From Treponema sp. (GTDB taxonomy: Bacteria; Spirochaetota; Spirochaetia; Treponematales; Rectinemataceae): a DNA stretch of 8,195 nucleotides. Below, piece after piece: positions 1 through 5,916 of this stretch (the stretch's first letter is position 1; the number at the start of each line of letters is the position of its first letter). The DNA lies in contig JAFIHQ010000048.1 of the NCBI GenBank assembly GCA_017849315.1, positions 1 to 8,195 of the forward strand, given 5' to 3'. The notes below the pieces were generated by a model that saw only the letters and a program-made list of their open reading frames with translations, did no database searches and was not told the origin of the DNA. The translations under genes were made by a program, and so were the position numbers.

Positions 1-116
1 GCCAGCAAACCGGAGTTTTTCTGTTAGGCGATAACAATTCGGAATCTGTGGACTCAAGAGAATTTGGACCTGTGCCGATGTCTAATATACTAGGAAGCAT
101 CATAAAGCTACCATAA
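1..116 (+). CDS. lepB: Signal peptidase I, C-terminal end (5' truncated by window)
   Basis: Reading from base 3 gives 37 codons and a TAA stop at 114-116. The peptide contains GDNNSESVDSREFGPVP, which matches the conserved C-terminal box of type I signal peptidases (family S26, GDNxxxSxDSRxFGxV). The catalytic Ser and Lys lie upstream, outside the window. The enzyme is a membrane-anchored serine protease that removes signal peptides from exported proteins on the outer face of the inner membrane. The tail after the box is short (MSNILGSIIKLP), as in many family members. ftsI begins 18 bases after the stop with no terminator or promoter visible between, so the two are probably cotranscribed. 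The identification rests on this box alone but the match is highly characteristic. Confidence 0.88.
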   Translation, partial: QQTGVFLLGDNNSESVDSREFGPVPMSNILGSIIKLP

Positions 117-134
117 CAAAAAACGGAAACAGGC

Positions 135-2036
135 ATGAGCAAAAAGAACGGCAGGTTGATCTCATTTTTGGCAATAATCGCCATTTTTGCCGGTCTTATT
201 GTGGCCAGGTACTTTCAGCTTGCGCTTGCCCATGACGACAAGAACTTTGCTCAGCAAGACTTGAGAGGTGAGCGGGGGCAAATAGTCGACAGAAACGGAC
301 ACGTGCTCGCTATGGACGTGCCAAAATACAATGTATCCATCTGGCGTCCTAACACCAAACCTGAGACCTTTGTGGGTGAAATTCCTGAGCTTGCCAGAAT
401 GCTGGGGATTTCTCCACAGGAAATCGAAGCCAAATACCACGATGGAAGCCAGAACTATTTCTATATTGCAAAAAGATGTAGCGCCGAACAGGTCCAACCG
501 GTCAAGGATGCCCAAAAACAAGGCAAATTCAAGGGCGTACAGGTTGACGAGATTTCTGGCCGCCTCTATCCAGAGGGAGAGCTGGCATCGCATCTTATCG
601 GCTTTACAGGAGAAGGCAATAAGGGCTTGGATGGTATAGAAATAAAATACGACGAAGACCTAAGCCCTAAGCCTCGCAAAACCAAAGTGACCGAAGACTA
701 TTCAACGATCTCAACGCAGAAGACACCAAAAGGCAACACCATTACCCTGACGATCGACGCAAACCTGCAATTCATGATTGAAGATATCGTCCGCAAAGCG
801 CTGACCGACAACAAGGCAGACAATGTGATAGGTCTTGTGATGGATGTTAAGTCTGCAGAAATCTTGGCCTACGTGGCAGAACCGGGTTTTGACCTCAATT
901 CCTACATGGACTCCGATGAAAAGGCAAGGAGAGACATCATCAGTCTGTCCTCCTACGAGCCAGGTTCGGTATTCAAGATCTTCTCAATGGCTTCGATTTT
1001 GGACACAGGAGCCATAACACCCGATACTATCTTCGACTGCGATGGGTCCTACCGAAGAACCCTTCCCAATGGTCAGAAGATCGTGATCAAGGACCTGGGC
1101 GTATATGGCAAGCAGAATATGGCAGGCATCTTGGCACACAGCAGCAATGCGGGTGTTGGCTACGCTTCCGACAGGATTTCCGAAACTGATCTTTACGAAC
1201 GACTCAAAGCCTTTGGTTTTGGTTCCAAAACAGGGGTAGGCCTTTCCGGGGAGAACCCTGGCTCCTTAAAACCTCCGGAAAAGTGGTCGGCAAGGTCCAA
1301 ACCGACCATCGCAATTGGCCAGGAAGTCACCGTTACGGCCCTGCAAATGATAACGGCCGCATCTGCGGTAGCAAATGGTGGAATCTTACTGCGACCCACG
1401 ACGGTAAAGAGAATCGAGACAGCAGATGGGGACTTGCTTTATAATCATGGGCCCGAACAGGTCAGGCGGGTTATCTCCGAACAGACAGCCAAACAAATGC
1501 TTGCGGCTCTTGAAACCGTTTCCAGCATGGAGGGTACGGGTTGGCGTGCCAAGGTCAAGGACTTGCGCATGGGCGTAAAGACCGGCACGGCCCAGATGAT
1601 CGATCCCAAAACTCACGCCTATTCGGACACGGATTACATAGCCAGTACGCTCGGTATTTTTCCTATTGAGGATCCCAAAATCGTTGTCTATATTGTAATT
1701 GTAAAACCAAAAGGCGCTTCTTACCTTGGTGGGCAAATTGCTGCCCCTGTTTTGCGCGAGGCGACGGAAGCGGTTCTCTCTTGTATAGATATTGACAGGG
1801 AGAATTCTCCCCTTATAACCCACAGCAATGTCGTCAGCTTACCACAACAACAAGAAGCCCAGATCGGATCCCAGATGCCCGATCTGACCGGGTACCCAAA
1901 GCAGGCGCTCATTCCATTGCTTGCACGAAAAGATATAAGCGTAAGTATTTCCGGCAATGGTTATGTAAAGGTGCAAGATCCACCACCTGGGGTCGCCGTC
2001 ACCCCTGGCATGAAGATAAGCCTAACGTTGGAATAA
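135..2036 (+). CDS. ftsI: Class B penicillin-binding protein, FtsI/PBP3 (SpoVD-like), with one PASTA domain
   Basis: This is a septal peptidoglycan DD-transpeptidase, which cross-links stem peptides during division with FtsW as the usual partner glycosyltransferase. The 633-residue protein has a short cytoplasmic tail and one membrane anchor (about 7-28). The class B dimerisation/pedestal region follows, with RGQIVDRNG at 47-55 and RLYPEGELASHLIGF at 143-157. The transpeptidase domain (about 195-560) carries all three active-site motifs: SVFK at 278-281 (catalytic Ser278), SSN at 336-338 and KTGTA at 482-486. Residues about 578-633 form a single PASTA domain (MPDLTGYPKQAL... to the C-terminus). 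Length is normal for the family. The ATG is preceded by a weak CGGA at 124-127. The gene follows lepB after 18 bases and probably shares its transcript. The PASTA domain is typical of Gram-positive PBP2x/SpoVD and absent from proteobacterial FtsI. A sporulation role is unlikely here, and a second elongation PBP2 is less likely than FtsI. Confidence 0.93.
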   Translation: MSKKNGRLISFLAIIAIFAGLIVARYFQLALAHDDKNFAQQDLRGERGQIVDRNGHVLAMDVPKYNVSIWRPNTKPETFVGEIPELARMLGISPQEIEAKYHDGSQNYFYIAKRCSAEQVQPVKDAQKQGKFKGVQVDEISGRLYPEGELASHLIGFTGEGNKGLDGIEIKYDEDLSPKPRKTKVTEDYSTISTQKTPKGNTITLTIDANLQFMIEDIVRKALTDNKADNVIGLVMDVKSAEILAYVAEPGFDLNSYMDSDEKARRDIISLSSYEPGSVFKIFSMASILDTGAITPDTIFDCDGSYRRTLPNGQKIVIKDLGVYGKQNMAGILAHSSNAGVGYASDRISETDLYERLKAFGFGSKTGVGLSGENPGSLKPPEKWSARSKPTIAIGQEVTVTALQMITAASAVANGGILLRPTTVKRIETADGDLLYNHGPEQVRRVISEQTAKQMLAALETVSSMEGTGWRAKVKDLRMGVKTGTAQMIDPKTHAYSDTDYIASTLGIFPIEDPKIVVYIVIVKPKGASYLGGQIAAPVLREATEAVLSCIDIDRENSPLITHSNVVSLPQQQEAQIGSQMPDLTGYPKQALIPLLARKDISVSISGNGYVKVQDPPPGVAVTPGMKISLTLE

Positions 2037-2038
2037 CT

Positions 2039-2067
2039 GGAACAAGCCCGGGATTATGCGCTATACT
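2039..2067 (+). promoter_or_regulatory. Possible sigma-70 promoter for the HD hydrolase gene
   Basis: A good -10 element TATACT lies at 2062-2067. The best -35 at normal spacing is GGAACA (2039-2044), 17 bases upstream, which matches only three of six consensus bases. It would start transcription near 2074, about 60 bases before the HD gene. No terminator is visible after ftsI, so read-through from upstream is an alternative. Confidence 0.3.
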
Positions 2068-2133
2068 GCTAACACTTTAGGTCCAAGATTCTAAGTTTCA
2101 TTTCAGAAGAACTGGAGATGGAGATTCATAACC

Positions 2134-2706
2134 ATGGACAGGAATTCGGCTCTCGAACTTTGGAAAAAATACAACGACGATGAGTCGCTTTTGCGCCATG
2201 CTCTGGAAGTCGAGGCGGCCATGCGACATTTTGCCGCTCTTTATGGGGAAGATGTCGAGTATTGGGGCATGGTCGGCCTGCTTCACGACATCGATTATCA
2301 GAAGTATCCTGAAGAGCACCTAAAGCATGCGCGGCAAATGTTGCAGGAAGCCGGCCTCGACGAAGCCTTCATCCATGCGGTAGAAAGCCATGGCTGGGGC
2401 CTATGTACAGATGTCGAGCCGAACTGCACCATGGAGAAGGTACTTTTTACGGTCGACGAGCTTACCGGCTTCATTACTGCCTGCGCCTACGTGCGGCCTT
2501 CGCGGAGCGTACTGGACCTTGAGGTCAAGTCAGTGCGGAAAAAGTGGGGTAGTGCAGCCTTTGCGGCAGGGGTGCGGCGCGATGTAATAGAAAAGGGCGC
2601 CGGCTTACTTGGGCTTCCGCTGGACGAAGTGATTGGCCAAACGATTTTGGCCTTGCGCACTGTTGCGCCCGAAATTGGGCTGCAGGGCAGCTTTGCCAAT
2701 GCGTAA
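2134..2706 (+). CDS. HD-superfamily predicted hydrolase
   Basis: This 190-residue soluble protein has no signal peptide or membrane segment. It carries a metal-binding HD-domain signature: His22 (LRHALEVEAAM), the His51-Asp52 pair in GLLHDIDYQKYPEEH (48-62), a further candidate ligand at His86 (ESHGWG), and a distal Asp108 in TVDELTGF (106-113). HD-domain proteins are usually metal-dependent phosphohydrolases acting on nucleotides or phosphodiesters. The overall form resembles the small stand-alone group annotated as predicted HD-superfamily hydrolases (COG2316-like), whose substrate I do not know. It lacks the HD-GYP motif, so it should not be called a cyclic-di-GMP phosphodiesterase. Purine-rich GGAGATGGAG (2114-2123) lies 10 bases before the ATG and is the likely ribosome-binding site. 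It sits alone between ftsI and ffh, and position gives no clear hint to its role. Confidence 0.85.
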   Translation: MDRNSALELWKKYNDDESLLRHALEVEAAMRHFAALYGEDVEYWGMVGLLHDIDYQKYPEEHLKHARQMLQEAGLDEAFIHAVESHGWGLCTDVEPNCTMEKVLFTVDELTGFITACAYVRPSRSVLDLEVKSVRKKWGSAAFAAGVRRDVIEKGAGLLGLPLDEVIGQTILALRTVAPEIGLQGSFANA

Positions 2707-2708
2707 CT

Positions 2709-2738
2709 TTGAGTGTTTTTTGATAATTTACTTATAGA
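2709..2738 (+). promoter_or_regulatory. Predicted sigma-70 promoter for ffh
   Basis: The 67-base gap before ffh is markedly AT-rich compared with its flanks. TTGAGT (2709-2714) and TATAGA (2733-2738) are separated by 18 bases, giving four of six -35 matches and a good -10. The implied start is near 2745, leaving a leader of about 30 bases. An alternative -35, TTGATA at 2720-2725, has no good -10 at the right distance. Confidence 0.45.
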
Positions 2739-2746
2739 TTATTGAA

Positions 2747-2758
2747 TAGATAGATAGA
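2747..2758 (+). repeat. Three tandem copies of TAGA in the ffh leader
   Basis: TAGATAGATAGA lies between the predicted ffh promoter and the ribosome-binding region. It is short and may be chance in AT-rich DNA. Its position at the expected transcription start is the only reason to record it. Confidence 0.6.
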
Positions 2759-2773
2759 CAGGCGGAATAAGGA

Positions 2774-4108
2774 ATGCTGGAAAAAATCTCAGGGAAATTT
2801 TTAGATATCTTTCGCGATATAAGCGGAAAATCGACAATCACCGAAAAAAACATCGATGATGCCGTAGAAAAAATCAAAATGGCGTTGCTGGAAGCCGACG
2901 TCAACGTTCGCGTCGTGCGGCGCTTCGTCAATTCTACTATAGAAGAAGCCAAGGGCGAAAAAGTTCTGCGCTCCGTGAGTCCCGGCCAGCAGTTTATCAA
3001 GATTGTCAACGATAAACTGGTAGCGCTTCTGGGCGACGAAAAGCAGGAACTCGAGCTAAAAGGCCCAGATACTGTAAGTGTGGTGCTCTTGCTTGGTCTG
3101 CAAGGCTCTGGAAAGACTACTACTGCGGCCAAATTGGGATACTATCTCAAAGGCAAAGGCCGAAAGGTAATGCTCGTGGCCTGCGATCTCGTGCGGCCCG
3201 CTGCCGTAGAGCAGCTTGTCGTACTTGGGCAGCAGGTCGGCGTCCCTGTCTATACCGAGGAGACAAAAGACTCAGTCCGTGTTGCTCAATCGGCCCTTGT
3301 ACGGGCCAAGCGCGAATCTTTCGACACCGTCATCGTAGATACAGCTGGCCGTTTACAGATCGACGATGCCCTTATGGATGAGCTGTCGCGTATAAAAAGC
3401 GCTGTCAAACCCGTAGAATCCCTGCTCGTTGCCGATGCAATGACCGGGCAGACGGCGGTCGACATAGCCAAGACCTTCAACGAGAGAATTGGGCTCACCG
3501 GTGTTATCTTGAGCAAGTTCGACTCAGACACGCGAGGCGGCGCCGCACTTTCGCTTAAATCCGTGACTGGAGTGCCCATCAAGTTCGTCGGCACGTCAGA
3601 AAAACCAGACGGCCTTGAGCCTTTCCATCCGGACCGAGTGGCATCGCGAATCCTCGGCATGGGTGATATCGTTTCGCTCGTAGAAAAAGCGCAGACCGTC
3701 TACGACGAAAAGGAAGCAGAAGAGCTTCAGCGCAAACTCGCCCAGGAGAACTTTACACTGGAAGACTACCTCGACCAGCTCGAAAAAATGAAAAAAATGG
3801 GATCCACCAAGAGCATCATCGACATGATCCCGGGATTGGCGGGCCAGGTGGACGAGGATCAGATAGACAAGGCAGCGCTTTCGGCGGAAGAGGCAATCTT
3901 GCGTTCCATGACAAAAAAGGAGCGGCAGAACTACCTTATCATTGGGCCTTCCAGGCGTAGCCGAATAGCAAAAGGGTCGGGTACCTCGGTTTCGGAAGTC
4001 AACCGACTTCTCAAGAAGTTCGAAAAGTCGCGCACCATGATGAAAAAGCTCACAAAAAACAAGGGTGCGATGGCAAAACTTATGGCCGGACAGAACCTGC
4101 AACACTGA
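2774..4108 (+). CDS. ffh: Signal recognition particle protein Ffh (SRP54 GTPase)
   Basis: Ffh binds 4.5S RNA and nascent signal sequences, and with its receptor FtsY delivers ribosomes to the SecYEG translocon in the inner membrane. The 444-residue product shows the expected order. The N domain (1-95) has TEKNIDDA and ALLEADVNVRVV. The G domain (about 100-295) has the P-loop GLQGSGKT (108-115), DLVRPAA (139-144 region), DTAGR (189-193), SKFD in place of the usual TKxD (247-250), RGGAALS, and GTSEKPDGLEPFHPDR (273-288). The M domain (about 320-444) has DYLDQLEKMKKMG, RSRIAKGSG (396-403) and VNRLLKKF. The methionine-rich tail seen in Escherichia coli is short here. GGCGGA at 2761-2766 is the probable ribosome-binding site; an AAGGA touches the ATG and is too close to serve. 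Many bacteria have rpsP next, but here rpmB follows from its own promoter. Confidence 0.97.
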   Translation: MLEKISGKFLDIFRDISGKSTITEKNIDDAVEKIKMALLEADVNVRVVRRFVNSTIEEAKGEKVLRSVSPGQQFIKIVNDKLVALLGDEKQELELKGPDTVSVVLLLGLQGSGKTTTAAKLGYYLKGKGRKVMLVACDLVRPAAVEQLVVLGQQVGVPVYTEETKDSVRVAQSALVRAKRESFDTVIVDTAGRLQIDDALMDELSRIKSAVKPVESLLVADAMTGQTAVDIAKTFNERIGLTGVILSKFDSDTRGGAALSLKSVTGVPIKFVGTSEKPDGLEPFHPDRVASRILGMGDIVSLVEKAQTVYDEKEAEELQRKLAQENFTLEDYLDQLEKMKKMGSTKSIIDMIPGLAGQVDEDQIDKAALSAEEAILRSMTKKERQNYLIIGPSRRSRIAKGSGTSVSEVNRLLKKFEKSRTMMKKLTKNKGAMAKLMAGQNLQH

Positions 4109-4160
4109 GGTTTGGCTCGTTTCTAAGCCTTGTTCCGAAGCTTTGTCTGTAGGCTGCGTT

Positions 4161-4180
4161 TGCCTGGGCTCCTGAAGGCA
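4161..4180 (+). terminator. Weak hairpin downstream of ffh, possible terminator
   Basis: TGCCT (4161-4165) pairs with AGGCA (4176-4180) around a 10-base loop, followed by the T-rich GTTTAGTTTGTCTT. The stem is only five base pairs and an alternative pairing with AGGC at 4151-4154 exists. It is the only candidate terminator between ffh and the rpmB promoter. Confidence 0.22.
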
Positions 4181-4220
4181 GTTTAGTTTGTCTTAGTCCA
4201 AGCTCATGTTTCGGTAGGAC

Positions 4221-4249
4221 TTTACACAATGATGCGTGGCTTGTATAAT
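4221..4249 (+). promoter_or_regulatory. Near-consensus sigma-70 promoter of rpmB
   Basis: TTTACA (4221-4226) and a perfect TATAAT (4244-4249) are separated by exactly 17 bases. This is the strongest promoter match in the window and fits a highly expressed ribosomal protein gene. Transcription should start near 4256, giving a leader of about 23 bases that carries GGAG (4268-4271) seven bases before the ATG. Confidence 0.8.
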
Positions 4250-4278
4250 GCCGACACTATTTTCTGTGGAGACCAAAT

Positions 4279-4470
4279 ATGTCCAGAGTATGCGAGATTT
4301 GTGGAAAAGGCCCATTGGCCGGAAATAAAGTATCTCACGCCAAGAATAAGACTAGAAGAACGTGGCTTCCCAATCTGATCGAAATCAGAACTAAGAGTGA
4401 TGGCACCGTAAAAAAGATCAAAGTTTGTGCAAAATGTCTTAAGGCGGGCAAGGTCGAAAAATACGTTTGA
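4279..4470 (+). CDS. rpmB: 50S ribosomal protein bL28, zinc-ribbon form
   Basis: bL28 is a small structural protein of the large ribosomal subunit. The 63-residue product begins MSRVCEICGKGPLAGNKVSHAKNKTRR, the classic bL28 opening, and has RRTWLPNL and a basic C-terminal half. Two cysteine pairs, Cys5/Cys8 and Cys50/Cys53, form the zinc ribbon of the C+ version of the protein; the C- paralogue lacks them. It has its own strong promoter upstream and a stable hairpin 52 bases after the stop, so it appears monocistronic. In some bacteria C- paralogues are induced under zinc shortage, but no Zur-like site was recognised here. Confidence 0.96.
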   Translation: MSRVCEICGKGPLAGNKVSHAKNKTRRTWLPNLIEIRTKSDGTVKKIKVCAKCLKAGKVEKYV

Positions 4471-4522
4471 TTCACGTTGGTCAGGATTTTGATATCCGGA
4501 TCGTAGGTGGTTTGGATAGCAT

Positions 4523-4559
4523 AAGGGCCGTCTTCGAAAGTTTTTCGAGGGCGGCCCTT
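4523..4559 (+). terminator. Long GC-rich hairpin after rpmB, probable transcription end or processing signal
   Basis: Bases 4523-4539 pair with 4543-4559 over 17 positions, including two G-U wobbles, with a three-base loop (GTT). The outer part AAGGGCCG/CGGCCCTT is perfect. No run of T follows on either strand (the + strand continues GGTGTGTCTGG), so this is not a textbook intrinsic terminator. Its position 52 bases after the rpmB stop suggests termination or 3'-end protection of that mRNA. Confidence 0.6.
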
Positions 4560-4786
4560 GGTGTGTCTGGCCAAAGGTTCTAAGGTGGCAAGGGATTTCA
4601 AGTTTCCAAGGTTTCGGGCGGGACCTGCAACTTCGCGGCGATTCGCTGGGAACTCAGTGTTTTTCAAGCACTCAAGGTCTGGAAGCTGCCTGTCGATACT
4701 TTTACTGGGCATTGTGCGAGCAGATTCATGCCGCAAGCCAGTTGCCCTTATGTAGCACGGATCGGGCGGTTTTGTCAGGGGATTCG
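4560..4786. other. Non-coding gap between rpmB hairpin and the secreted-protein gene
   Basis: Together with the hairpin this completes a 316-base gene-free stretch (4471-4786). Short open frames here have no ribosome-binding site and no recognisable protein character. I found no tRNA shape, no SRP-RNA signature and no convincing promoter; the best -10-like hexamer, GATACT at 4695-4700, has no -35 at proper spacing. AGGGGA at 4777-4782 is the ribosome-binding site of the next gene. A promoter for that gene should lie here, but I cannot place it. Confidence 0.5.
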
Positions 4787-5770
4787 ATGAACAGCAACAA
4801 AAGATACCTCAAAGTTTGGATGACAGGTTTTCTGTTGATGCTTGGCGTGGTGGTTCTAAGTTCTAAGGTTGAAGCAGACGGTGCGCAGCCATATAGGCTT
4901 TTCCCTGCGCTTTTTACCAAAGCCTCACTTTTGCAGATGCCGCAAACAGTGGAGCGCCAACCTCAGCCTGGTCAAAGGCTTTTCACCTCTGACAGAATTC
5001 CGTTACTGGCCAATAACACCGTCGTAGCCTTTTACGGCCATCCTTCTTCAAAGCAAATGGGGATTCTTGGTCTCTATCCCAAAGAAGAAATCGCAAGAAT
5101 GGTCAAGGATTATGCACGACAGTACGACGCGGTGAATGGCCCGGATGGCGCCATACCCGCTTTCTACATAATCTATGGCACCTGCTGGCCAAAGGGCGAA
5201 ATCGGTTACCTGGATGATACGGTCCTGAAGCAGTACATAGAGTACGCGCAGTCGCAAGGCATGATTGTCTTTGTGGATCATCAGATTGGCAAGTACTCGG
5301 TTCGCGAGTCAATGGAAAGAATCCTGCCTTTTCTTCAATATCCCAACGTTCATCTGGCGATAGATCCCGAGTGGCGTACGCTCAATCCGATGAAAGAAAT
5401 AGGCTCGATAACTGCTGCTGAGCTCAACGAAGCCCAACAGGTCATGCAGGACTACATCATACAACACAACATACCTGGCATCCGAATGCTCGTCGTGCAT
5501 CAGTTTCATCAAAAAATGATAACAGAACGGCAGACTGTAAGGGCAACCTTCGACCGCGTGCTTCTCGTACACACCGCTGACGGTTTTGGGAGTCCTGCTC
5601 TCAAGCGCAACACCTACGCCATGAATTCTGAGGCGACCAACATGCCGGTAAAAGGATTCAAGCTGTTTTTCAAATCAGACTTTCCTTTGGCTGGGTATGA
5701 TTCACCTCTTTTGTCTCCTGCCGAGGTGATGGGCCTTGATCCGCGGCCAGGTCTCATCATTTATCAATAA
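4787..5770 (+). CDS. Secreted conserved protein of unknown function, DPEW-motif family (TIM-barrel-like, inferred)
   Basis: The 327-residue product has a Sec signal peptide: basic start (MNSNKRYLK), hydrophobic core 11-25, and a likely signal peptidase I cleavage after Val-Glu-Ala30. No lipobox cysteine is present. The mature part has successive conserved blocks: VVAFYGHP (79-86), IPAFYIIYG (123-131), FVDHQIG (162-168), LAIDPEWRT (190-198), LVVHQF (235-240), HTADGFGSP (262-270), KGFKLFFKSDFP (289-300) and GLIIYQ at the C-terminus. This spacing of short strands ending in acidic or aromatic residues suggests a (beta/alpha)8 barrel. From memory it resembles an uncharacterised exported family, well represented in Actinobacteria, that shares the YYGxP, ALDPEWR, HQF and GFKLF blocks. 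Asp193 and Glu195 could be catalytic, but no activity is known to me. The ATG at 4787 is chosen over an upstream TTG at 4712 because of AGGGGA four bases before it and the immediate signal peptide. Confidence 0.85.
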   Translation: MNSNKRYLKVWMTGFLLMLGVVVLSSKVEADGAQPYRLFPALFTKASLLQMPQTVERQPQPGQRLFTSDRIPLLANNTVVAFYGHPSSKQMGILGLYPKEEIARMVKDYARQYDAVNGPDGAIPAFYIIYGTCWPKGEIGYLDDTVLKQYIEYAQSQGMIVFVDHQIGKYSVRESMERILPFLQYPNVHLAIDPEWRTLNPMKEIGSITAAELNEAQQVMQDYIIQHNIPGIRMLVVHQFHQKMITERQTVRATFDRVLLVHTADGFGSPALKRNTYAMNSEATNMPVKGFKLFFKSDFPLAGYDSPLLSPAEVMGLDPRPGLIIYQ

Positions 5771-5832
5771 GGGTTAGTTTAGCTTTCGCTTTATCAAAAA
5801 GTCCTCATTTCTTGCCGATAGTCTTAAGTAGG

Positions 5833-5879
5833 AATAGTCATTTTACCCCTTGCGTGATATCTAAGTGGTGATGACTATT
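5833..5879 (+). repeat. Interrupted inverted repeat (nested stem-loop) before the giant ORF
   Basis: AATAGTCAT (5833-5841) and ATGACTATT (5871-5879) are perfect nine-base inverted arms. Inside them ACCCCTT (5845-5851) and AAGTGGT (5863-5869) pair at six of seven positions, so about 15 base pairs form around an 11-base loop with a small internal loop. The right arm covers the predicted -35 of the downstream promoter. It could be an operator, or the terminator of the preceding gene, though no T-run follows it. Confidence 0.7.
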
Positions 5880-5899
5880 GTCCTGATTCTTGCTATAGA
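5871..5899 (+). promoter_or_regulatory. Predicted extended -10 promoter of the barrel/Ig-repeat gene
   Basis: TATAGA (5894-5899) is preceded by TGC, giving the extended -10 form TGnTATAGA. ATGACT (5871-5876), 17 bases upstream, matches the TTGACA consensus at four positions. Transcription would start near 5906, leaving a leader of only about 11 bases made almost entirely of the ribosome-binding site. Confidence 0.5.
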
Positions 5900-5904
5900 C
5901 GTAG

Positions 5905-5913
5905 AAGGGGGGA
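5905..5913 (+). promoter_or_regulatory. Strong ribosome-binding site AAGGGGGGA
   Basis: This purine run with six Gs ends three bases before the ATG at 5917. It supports that start over later in-frame ATGs. The spacing is short, but the run allows pairing with the anti-Shine-Dalgarno further upstream (AAGGGG). Confidence 0.6.
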
Positions 5914-5916
5914 CCC

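Noticed and set aside
1386..1823. 145-codon open frame on the minus strand
   Set aside because: It is antisense to the FtsI transpeptidase domain, including the KTGTA motif, and its product has no protein-like pattern.
3596..4105. 169-codon open frame on the minus strand
   Set aside because: It is antisense to the M domain of Ffh, an unmistakable gene, and has no independent support.
4335..4736. 133-codon minus-strand frame spanning the gap after rpmB
   Set aside because: It overlaps rpmB in antisense and reads through the hairpin. The product is low-complexity basic sequence without a family resemblance.
4558..4755. 65-codon plus-strand frame in the gap before the secreted protein
   Set aside because: No ribosome-binding site precedes it, it starts inside the hairpin, and its composition looks like translated non-coding DNA.
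4712..4786. Upstream TTG start extending the secreted protein by 25 residues
   Set aside because: The ATG at 4787 has AGGGGA at a suitable distance and begins directly with a signal peptide; the extension would bury the signal sequence.
4560..4786. SRP (4.5S) RNA or tRNA gene in the non-coding gap
   Set aside because: No conserved SRP-RNA tetraloop/GGAAGCAG-type core or cloverleaf pairing could be found.
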